A stretch of 53,173 nt of DNA from Bacillota bacterium (GTDB lineage Bacteria > Bacillota > DTU030 > DUMP01): the NCBI GenBank assembly GCA_030154105.1, contig JASKKP010000012.1, positions 1 through 53,173 on the forward strand, written 5' to 3'. The stretch's first letter is position 1. Each line of letters opens with the position of its first letter. Below the pieces are notes generated by a model. That model was not told the origin of the DNA, did no database searches, and saw only the letters and a program-made list of their open reading frames with translations. Below are positions 47,554 through 53,173 of the stretch, in pieces. The position numbers were made by a program, and so were the translations under genes.

Positions 47554-48383
47554 GCCGCGATCACCGTCCCTTCGCCGGCCAAGGCCATGGTGAGCGGTTG
47601 CGGGCGGCGGGCGTCGGCGATTATCACCCGGTTGACGCCGCCGGCAATGGCCTCCGCGGCCGCCAGAAGCTTCTTCTTCATGCGCCCTTTGGCCACATCC
47701 TGGAAGGCGCCGAGTTTGCCTGCGGGTATGCGGGCGATGAGCGAGCGCGAGTCCGCCGGATCGCTGAGGAGCCCGGGAACGTTGGTGAGAAACACCAGAG
47801 AATCTGCTTTGAGGGCACAGGCCACCCCGGCCGCCACCCGGTCGGCGTCCAGGTTGAGGGCTTCGCCGTCGTAGCTTAAAGCCAGCGAACTTATCACCGG
47901 CGTGTAGCCGGCAGAAAGGAGAAGGCGCAGCAGGGGGACATTCACCTTCTCCAACCGGCCGCTGTAATCGTCGCGGATGAGAACGGTGCGCCCGTCGAGA
48001 ACGGCTTTAACCGCCGTCTTGCGCGGGCCGGTGAGGAGGCGCCCGTCCAGACCGGAAAGTCCCAGGGCGTTCACCCCTTCGCGCTGCAGCGCCTCCACGA
48101 GCAGCTTGTTCAAGCGCCCGGCGCAGGCCATAAGGAGCACCTCCAGGGCGGCGCGGTCGGTGTAGCGGCTCTTCACCCCGGAAGGAGATACGTAGTGACG
48201 CGGCGGCCGGCCCAGGGCCAGCGACAGTTCGTCGGCGGCAGACGAACCGCCGTGCACCAGAACCACTTCCCGCGCCACCTTTCCCTCTGAGCCGGAGGCG
48301 GCGCCGTTAAGGTATGAGGCGAGGTCCTTAACCAGGGGACCGGGTTCAATCCCGGCCGCCCCGCCCAGTTTAACCACCAGCAC
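47550..48383 (-). CDS. lysZ: [LysW]-glutamate/aminoadipate kinase
   Basis: 277 aa amino-acid kinase family. MLVVKLGGAAGIEP, VLVHGGSSAADELSLALG, VSPSGVKSRYTDRAALEVLL, and a C-terminal IIADARRPQPLTMALAGEGT. Phosphorylates the side-chain carboxylate of the LysW-linked substrate. Starts 12 bases after lysY. Confidence 0.9.
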   Translation of the reverse strand: MLVVKLGGAAGIEPGPLVKDLASYLNGAASGSEGKVAREVVLVHGGSSAADELSLALGRPPRHYVSPSGVKSRYTDRAALEVLLMACAGRLNKLLVEALQREGVNALGLSGLDGRLLTGPRKTAVKAVLDGRTVLIRDDYSGRLEKVNVPLLRLLLSAGYTPVISSLALSYDGEALNLDADRVAAGVACALKADSLVFLTNVPGLLSDPADSRSLIARIPAGKLGAFQDVAKGRMKKKLLAAAEAIAGGVNRVIIADARRPQPLTMALAGEGTVIAA

Positions 48384-48395
48384 AGCCCATCCCTC

Positions 48396-49427
48396 CTACG
48401 GGTGCAGCCCCGGAAAGTCCAGGGCACAGGTTTCCGGGTAGCCGGCCAAGATATTAAAACATTGCACGGCCTGACCGGCCGCTCCCTTAACCAGGTTGTC
48501 GATGGCCGCCATGACCACCAGGCGGCGCGAGTGGGGATCGCGTTCAAAGCCGATGTCGCAGTAATTGGTGCCGGCCAGAATTTTCGGCTCCGGGTACTTG
48601 TATACGCCGTGCCGCTCGCTCACCAGGCGGATAAATGGTTCGCCCCCGTACGCCCGCCGGTATACCTGCCAAATGTCCTTGGTGCTTAGGTCTTCCTTAA
48701 GAAAGACGTGGCAAGTGGTGAGGATGCCGCGGACGAGTTCCACCGACGTGGCGGAGAGGTGCACTTCCACCGGCCCGTGAAAGGCAAGCTCTTGGGCAAT
48801 CTCCGCCGTGTGGCGGTGTCCGGTAGGAGCGTAGGACCGCACCACCTGGCTGCGCTCCGGGTGGTGGGAAGCCGGCGAGGGATGGCTTCCACCGGCAGAC
48901 GAGCCGAACTTGCCCTCCACGATGACCCGCGGTTCCACCAGATCCTCCTTAAAGAGCGGGGCCAGAGCCAGGATGGTAGCCGTGGCCAAGCAGCCCGCCC
49001 CGGCCACCCAGGACGCCTCCTTTATCTCCGCCCGGTGAAGTTCGGGGATGCCGTAGGCAAAGCGGCCGAGAAGCTCTGGGTGTGGGTGGGTGTAGCCGTA
49101 CCACACCGGGTAGGCCGCCGCATCCCTCAGCCGAAAGTCGGCGGAAAGATCGATAACGCGCGGGGCGAGCGCAAAGAAGGTCTCAATTCGCGGCGCCACC
49201 TCGCCGTGCGGAAGCGCAATGAAGAGGGCATCGCACGGCTCAAGGTCCGCCAGACGGCAGAACTTGAGATCCGTGCGCCGGCGCAGGTTCGGATGCACGG
49301 AAGTCACGGGCTTCCCCGCCCGCGACTCCGACGTCACCTGCCGGATCTCCACTTCCGGGTGGGCGAGGAGAAGGCGCAGGAGCTCACCTCCCACGTACCC
49401 GGAGCCACCGACGATACTTACCTTCAT
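48396..49427 (-). CDS. lysY: [LysW]-glutamyl/aminoadipyl phosphate reductase
   Basis: 343 aa ArgC-type dehydrogenase. VSIVGGSGYVGGELLRLLLA (NADPH), catalytic Cys in SWVAGAGCLATATILAL, substrate loop FGSSAGGSHPSPASHHPERS. LysY and ArgX-route enzymes carry this longer loop in place of the usual ArgC one. Overlaps lysX by 4 bases. Confidence 0.9.
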   Translation of the reverse strand: MKVSIVGGSGYVGGELLRLLLAHPEVEIRQVTSESRAGKPVTSVHPNLRRRTDLKFCRLADLEPCDALFIALPHGEVAPRIETFFALAPRVIDLSADFRLRDAAAYPVWYGYTHPHPELLGRFAYGIPELHRAEIKEASWVAGAGCLATATILALAPLFKEDLVEPRVIVEGKFGSSAGGSHPSPASHHPERSQVVRSYAPTGHRHTAEIAQELAFHGPVEVHLSATSVELVRGILTTCHVFLKEDLSTKDIWQVYRRAYGGEPFIRLVSERHGVYKYPEPKILAGTNYCDIGFERDPHSRRLVVMAAIDNLVKGAAGQAVQCFNILAGYPETCALDFPGLHP

Positions 49428-50272
49428 TTCTTTCCCACCTCAAGCACATAATCCACCAGCCGTCCGGCCACATCTATGCCGCTCGCCTCGGTAAGGCTTT
49501 TAAATTCCATGGTGGCGTTGACCTCGGTGACGAGAAGTCCGCGCGGGCTCTCGATAAGGTCCACCGCCACCGCCCCGCCGCCCACCGCCTGCGCCGCCCT
49601 TAGGGCGAGGTCGCCGATCTCGGCCGTAATTGGGCAGTTGGTGCAGTGCGCGCCGCGGGCGGCGTTGGTTATCCAGTGCTGAGAGTTCCGGTACATAGCC
49701 GCCACCGGCTCATCTCCGATTACCACCACGCGGATGTCCCGCCCCGGCTTGGCAATGTACTCTTGAAGGTAAAAGATGGAATGCTGGTAAGAACCCAGCA
49801 CGGCTTTGTGCTCGAGCACGGCTTCGGCCGCCTCGCGGTCGTTGAGCTTGGCCAGAAGCCGCCCCCAGGAACCGACCACCGGTTTCAGCACCACCGGGTA
49901 GCCCAGTTCCTCGATGGCCAGGAGGGCGCTCTCCGGGGTAAAGGCCACCCGCGTGGCCGGGCTCGGCACCCCGGCGGCTGTAAGAGCTGCGGTGCAGGCT
50001 ACCTTGTCATTACAGGTAGCGATGACCGCGGCGGCATTCACCGTAGGAACTCCAAGAGCGTTTAAGATTTGCGCTGCGTAGAGGGCCCGCGACTCGCTCA
50101 CGGAACGGATGAGCACCAGGTCCAGTTCCGGGGGTGGCCCCGTCAGGCTAAAGTGCACCTCCCGGTCGTCAAGGCGCACCCACTCCACCCCGCGCCGTTC
50201 CAAAGCGGTAAAAAGCAGTTTTTCATCCAACCGTACTTGGGACAAAAGGACGCCCAGCCGCACTCTTTTCAC
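49424..50272 (-). CDS. lysX: LysW-amino acid ligase (LysX/ArgX family)
   Basis: 282 aa ATP-grasp enzyme. Joins the alpha-amino group of Glu or aminoadipate to the C-terminal Glu of LysW. GYPVVLKPVVGSWGRLLAKL (ATP Lys), IFYLQEYIAKPGRDIRVVVI, WITNAARGAHCTNCPI, LLVTEVNATMEFKSLTEASG. By eye I cannot decide between Glu and aminoadipate; the ARG box upstream favours Glu. Lies 78 bases behind lysW. Confidence 0.9.
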   Translation of the reverse strand: MKRVRLGVLLSQVRLDEKLLFTALERRGVEWVRLDDREVHFSLTGPPPELDLVLIRSVSESRALYAAQILNALGVPTVNAAAVIATCNDKVACTAALTAAGVPSPATRVAFTPESALLAIEELGYPVVLKPVVGSWGRLLAKLNDREAAEAVLEHKAVLGSYQHSIFYLQEYIAKPGRDIRVVVIGDEPVAAMYRNSQHWITNAARGAHCTNCPITAEIGDLALRAAQAVGGGAVAVDLIESPRGLLVTEVNATMEFKSLTEASGIDVAGRLVDYVLEVGKK

Positions 50273-50350
50273 TTCCTGCCGTTTTAATTGGTATTCCCGC
50301 TTGAACGTGCGGGCCTTTATGCTTTTCGGAGGCCAATTGGAGAGGTCGCG

Positions 50351-50512
50351 CTACTCTCCCCAGTCTTCCTGCTCTTCAGGGGCCAGGGCCAGCTCCAAGG
50401 GATCCAAGTTCAGGACTTCTAACTCCGCACCGCAGTCAGGGCAGGTAACTATCTCTCCCCGCACCAGGTCCCCCGCCTCCCATTCGGCAGCGCATTCGGG
50501 ACAAACCAGCAT
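50351..50512 (-). CDS. lysW: amino-group carrier protein LysW
   Basis: 53 aa, acidic. Zinc ligands CPEC (4-7) and CPDC (24-27); the invariant C-terminal EDWGE is present, whose last Glu is the attachment point. ATG with AAGGAGG 8 bases upstream. Leads the six-gene operon lysW-lysX-lysY-lysZ-lysJ-lysK. Too short to be found by simple length cut-offs. Confidence 0.96.
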   Translation of the reverse strand: MLVCPECAAEWEAGDLVRGEIVTCPDCGAELEVLNLDPLELALAPEEQEDWGE

Positions 50513-50575
50513 CAATGCTACCTCCTTCCAAGACTAGCACGGCGCCCAGGTACCTTAAAGGCGACGCCTGCCTAG

Positions 50576-50627
50576 TGTATATTTATGCAGGTGTTAGTAT
50601 AATATATCACGTTAACATTGTTGTCAA
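50576..50627 (-). promoter_or_regulatory. lysW operon promoter with an ARG box
   Basis: Minus strand TTGACA (50622-50627), 17 bases, TATTAT (50599-50604). Just downstream, TGCATAAATATACA (50576-50589) matches the ArgR consensus TGNATWWWWATNCA at every defined place, at about +3 to +17, where ArgR would block transcription. Confidence 0.78.
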
Positions 50628-50633
50628 GGGGGC

Positions 50634-50667
50634 AAGAAAAAAAGAAACCCGGGACAAGAGCCGGGCT
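50634..50667 (-). terminator. terminator after the DUF4416 gene
   Basis: Minus strand GCCCGG-CTCTTGT-CCGGGT followed by TTCTTTTTTTCTT; separates DUF4416 from the lysW promoter. Confidence 0.85.
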
Positions 50668-50772
50668 TAAACCGGTCTGCCGGGAATAACTTCGCAGGCA
50701 GGTTGCTCCTAAAGCCGTCTGCGGCCGCCGGCGCCGCCTGGGGCCGGCCGGGGTGGCCGTCTTCCCGCGCGG

Positions 50773-51300
50773 CTAGCGGGAACGCAGCTTTTGCCGATGG
50801 AGCTCGCGAATTTTCTCGCAAATCTTGCGGTACTCGGGGCTGGCGTAGTCCGGGTAGGTCCAGGGCCAGGGCTCGAAGTGCCCGCCGACAAAGTGCAGCG
50901 TAACTTCGCCGTAAATGCCTTCCCCTAAGTACAGGCGGTGCGCGTGATCCTTAGTTGTTGCCAGGACGAGCTTCCCCAGCGTAATGTAACCCACATCGAT
51001 ATTCACCCGGCGCCGGCCATCCACCGCCCAGCCCTCCTCCAGAGAGTTGGACCAGCGTTTCAGGGCCGGAAGTTCGCCCGGGTCGAGAAGGTTGGCGAAG
51101 GCGAAGAGGCAGCGCTTTAAGCCGGGGCCCATTTCGGCCGTATAGTAGTCCGTATGGTCAAAGGGCAGCACCGGACTGGCATAAATGCAGGGCCCCAGCC
51201 GCTCGGCCAGCGCCGCCCGCACCGGTTCAAACAGTCCCTCATCTCCGGTAAACACGCTGGCAATCGGCGTGACCGGTTCCGGTATTTTTACCTTCCCCAT
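50773..51300 (-). CDS. DUF4416 protein
   Basis: 175 aa. PEPVTPIASVFTGDEGLFEP, PFDHTDYYTAEMGPGLKRCL, NIDVGYITLGKLVLATTKDH then AHRLYLGEGIYGEVTLHFVG and WPWTYPDYASPEYRKICEKI are the family blocks. Conserved His, Asp and Tyr suggest an enzyme; no known function. ATG chosen after AGAGGG with 8 bases between; the frame is open for 48 more codons. Confidence 0.85.
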   Translation of the reverse strand: MGKVKIPEPVTPIASVFTGDEGLFEPVRAALAERLGPCIYASPVLPFDHTDYYTAEMGPGLKRCLFAFANLLDPGELPALKRWSNSLEEGWAVDGRRRVNIDVGYITLGKLVLATTKDHAHRLYLGEGIYGEVTLHFVGGHFEPWPWTYPDYASPEYRKICEKIRELHRQKLRSR

Positions 51301-51479
51301 AGCACCATCCCTCTCCTCGGCCATTGTCCGCTTTTTCCTGCACCCGTGCTCTACCCAAGACGCCTCACTTCTCGTCTTCAGATTATACCCTCTGGGCTGC
51401 AGGCGCAAGAGGCTCTGCCGGGATGGAGAAAGGGCGTGGGCCATTAGCTTGGAAAAGGCAAAGGCCCTAACAGCCGGGA

Positions 51480-51506
51480 AGCAGAAACCCCGGGCTTTCC
51501 CGGGGT
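51480..51506 (-). terminator. terminator after the double P-loop gene
   Basis: ACCCCGGG-AAAG-CCCGGGGT, 8-base perfect stem, with a short T run. Confidence 0.7.
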
Positions 51507-51510
51507 CGTT

Positions 51511-52638
51511 TTATGCCAGGCGCTCTAGACGCCTGTAAACTTCCTGGGCGTAGCCGAGTATGCGCTCTAGGATCCTCTGGCGGAGCCTGGCAACGGCTTT
51601 AAAGTCCATGTACGGCGCATAGTAGGTTTCCATCTTGTCGTGAATGGCTTTGGCCTCGCCGATGAAAGCTATTCCGCGGTTGAAGAGGTCAAAGAACATC
51701 TCCTGGTTTTCGGCAACGAGCCCCTCATACTTCGCTTCCACAGCCGGATCGAGACACTCATTCATGTTGACGATCACATCATCCGGCCCGGCGCTGTAGA
51801 GGTGCGGTTCAATGGATTTGGTAAGGGCCACGCTCAGCTGGGGAATCACCACGTGCTCTACCTTAGAGGGGTTAAGCGGGCAGTGGTACATTTCCACGTA
51901 GTAGCCGCGCTCCAGCGCCGCCCGCGCCACCTTATCGAGGAGCACCGATTTCCCCGTACCGGGTTTCCCGGCGATGACGTACTTTTTCCGGCAGACGCCG
52001 ATGATGGTATCCAGGTAGTCGACCATCCCGTCCGGAGTAATGGCCCGGGCGAAAAGGTGCCGGTCCCGGCCCACCGTGGCAGCCACCGGCTTTTCGTCCA
52101 GGATCTCGCGGATGAGCCGGTCGGCCTTCTGGTTGGCCAGGCCGAAATTCATCCCTTCGATGTTTGCCGCTTCCCAATCCTCATAGATGATCTGGGCAGC
52201 CTTAAGGAAACGGTAGGCGCGGGTGAACCGGCGGGCCACCTCCCGGTTGGCCGCAAGAATCTCTCTCTTGTGCGAGCGGATACCATCTTCGTCCCAAAAG
52301 TCTCCCAGGTGGATGATTTCGTCCACCGCCCCCGGGTTTTTCGGGTCTACCACGTGCGGGGCCGTGCCGTCGATGAGGGCGACGCCGATCTGCGGGAAGA
52401 CCACGCCGTCTAGGGAACCGTTGTCGGAGGAGCAGCAGTGGTACTCTACGTCAAAACCGCGCTCCACCATGGCCTCGGCAATATGGCGCATGAATGTAGA
52501 TTTGCCGACCCCCGGCCCGCCTTTAATGATCAAAATCCGGGTGGCATCAGGAGGGATAATGTAGTCGTAGAACGAGTAAAAGCCCTGGGAGGTGTTGCAG
52601 CCGGGGAAAACCTTTTTTACCCTACCCTTTGTGGCCAC
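51511..52638 (-). CDS. PRK06851-type ATPase with two P-loops
   Basis: 375 aa. Two similar halves, each with a Walker A motif: IIKGGPGVGKSTFM (about 40-47) and VIAGKPGTGKSVLL (224-231), and later HCCSSDNGSLDGVVFPQIGV / HCPLNPSKVEHVVIPQLSVA. Such proteins are widespread in Clostridia, and function is unknown; a role in spores is sometimes suggested. TTG/ATG start near GGAGG. A 200-base gap separates it from DUF4416. Confidence 0.85.
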   Translation of the reverse strand: MATKGRVKKVFPGCNTSQGFYSFYDYIIPPDATRILIIKGGPGVGKSTFMRHIAEAMVERGFDVEYHCCSSDNGSLDGVVFPQIGVALIDGTAPHVVDPKNPGAVDEIIHLGDFWDEDGIRSHKREILAANREVARRFTRAYRFLKAAQIIYEDWEAANIEGMNFGLANQKADRLIREILDEKPVAATVGRDRHLFARAITPDGMVDYLDTIIGVCRKKYVIAGKPGTGKSVLLDKVARAALERGYYVEMYHCPLNPSKVEHVVIPQLSVALTKSIEPHLYSAGPDDVIVNMNECLDPAVEAKYEGLVAENQEMFFDLFNRGIAFIGEAKAIHDKMETYYAPYMDFKAVARLRQRILERILGYAQEVYRRLERLA

Positions 52639-52969
52639 GGTCCGTAACCTCCTTCTACAAGGTCACTTTTTAACCGCTGCCATGGTATTCTCCCCCAGCC
52701 GCTTTGGTGCCTGGACGCAGCGGCCTGCACCGCCTAAAGTGCCCCTTTCCGCTACGAGGAATCGCGAGCAATGGTTGAGATCAGAGCGTTCCTCGTGGTA
52801 TACTCTTACAAAAAGCGCTGTTACTCCCGGCGAGGAGTCAAAATTCTGGCAAGGCCGATACTGCCAATTAGGAAAAAAGATAAAGCCGACCGTTCAAGAA
52901 CAATTGTCAGCGGATACTATTTCAAGGAAATGCTCAAGGGACCGGTCTGTCTCTATACTGGAGGTGAAA
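52639..52969. other. gap before the AbrB-type gene
   Basis: No gene supported. Two plus-strand promoter-like spots are seen: GGTATACTCT (~52797) and CTATACTGG (52952-52960), the latter too close to the ribosome site to serve as its promoter. A plus-strand frame from 52771 lacks any ribosome site. Confidence 0.35.
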
Positions 52970-53173
52970 GTGTTGATAACCCCTGAAGTGAATGCGGACG
53001 AACTGAATTTGCCGGCAGAGATAGCACGGAAACTGAAAGGTAAGCGAGTAACTATCGTGGAGGTGCACGAGGGGTTTCTTCTCAAACCCGTGGAAGATCC
53101 AATTCGTGAGGCACGGGGGATTTTGAAGGGAAAGGGCTTTAACGTAGAAAAGTACCTGCAGTCCAAGCAATTG
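52970..53173 (+). CDS. AbrB/SpoVT-type antitoxin, cut by the window end
   Basis: 68 codons seen, no stop. VNADELNLPAEIARKLKGKR then VTIVEVHEGFLLKPVEDP is a swapped-hairpin AbrB domain; the tail ARGILKGKGFNVEKYLQ is like that of VapB antitoxins. GTG at 52970 or the TTG after it; GGAGG is 5-8 bases upstream. A PIN toxin would be expected next, outside the window. Confidence 0.75.
   Translation, partial: MLITPEVNADELNLPAEIARKLKGKRVTIVEVHEGFLLKPVEDPIREARGILKGKGFNVEKYLQSKQL

Noticed and set aside
1-53173. tRNA or rRNA genes
   Set aside because: None seen by eye; a covariance search could not be run.

Overview
The window reads as chromosome from a flagellated, probably spore-forming, thermophilic anaerobe of the Clostridia (Firmicutes), of the Moorella / Thermanaeromonas / Desulfotomaculia type. 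This is an inference. It rests on the high-GC core with AAGGAGG ribosome sites and frequent GTG/TTG starts, a DegS-DegU pair, a SAM-I riboswitch on metK, a YvrJ-DUF2922-DUF1659-sigma cassette, DUF6470 and YvyF in the flagellar block, FapA, and a Firmicute-type SOS box. No rRNA, tRNA, CRISPR array or intact transposase was seen.

Layout. (1) 0.4-4.0 kb: a SIR2 + HerA two-gene defence module on the minus strand. (2) 4.4-16.1 kb: an accessory zone, visibly more AT-rich. It holds an HxlR/GNAT divergon, HicBA, an orphan HicB, two PIN-toxin/Phd pairs, a DUF433/DUF5615 pair, two decayed MNT-HEPN pairs, a DUF1848 CX3CX2C protein and S-layer gene fragments. A short palindrome, GGTGCC(G/A)GGCACC, recurs between 4.3 and 10.3 kb. 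fliD, a FliT-like gene and ppa lie inside this zone. (3) 16.2-20.9 kb: MarR-ArsM, an ECF sigma/anti-sigma pair with its own GGAAC-N17-CGTC promoter, and a permease(frameshifted)-PadR-small-protein operon with a consensus promoter and a palindromic operator. (4) 20.9-27.7 kb: late flagellar genes flgM-flgN-flgK-flgL-DUF6470 behind a sigma-28 promoter, then yvyF, comF and a membrane GAF-GGDEF cyclase. (5) 27.7-34 kb: argS, a histidine kinase, fapA, a type-4 uracil-DNA glycosylase and an HD-GYP protein. (6) 34.1-35.4 kb: a four-gene cassette of sigma factor, DUF1659, DUF2922 and YvrJ, two of whose genes begin only after the longest in-frame start and one of which (49 aa) is very short. (7) 35.7-43.3 kb: a short glycosyltransferase, degU, an EamA transporter, degS, metK with its SAM-I riboswitch, an XRE regulator, a second HD-GYP protein, a ComK-like gene with two SOS boxes in its promoter, and queT. 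(8) 43.4-53.2 kb: a triple-LysM protein, a DUF401 permease, a six-gene LysW-carrier amino-acid operon (lysW-X-Y-Z-J-K) with an ARG box on its promoter, DUF4416, a double P-loop ATPase and the start of an AbrB-like antitoxin cut by the window edge.

How the parts work together. The flagellar genes form late-class sigma-28 units, with FlgM as the sigma-28 antagonist and FlgN/FliT as chaperones for FlgK/FlgL and FliD. GGDEF and HD-GYP proteins make and break cyclic-di-GMP. The LysW operon protects the amino group of glutamate (or aminoadipate) on a small carrier protein; the ARG box argues for arginine. The most noteworthy candidates are the ComK-like gene under apparent LexA control, the LysW operon under apparent ArgR control, the sigma/DUF1659/DUF2922/YvrJ cassette, and the palindrome-rich toxin-antitoxin zone. 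All promoter, operator and family calls come from reading the sequence; no searches were run.
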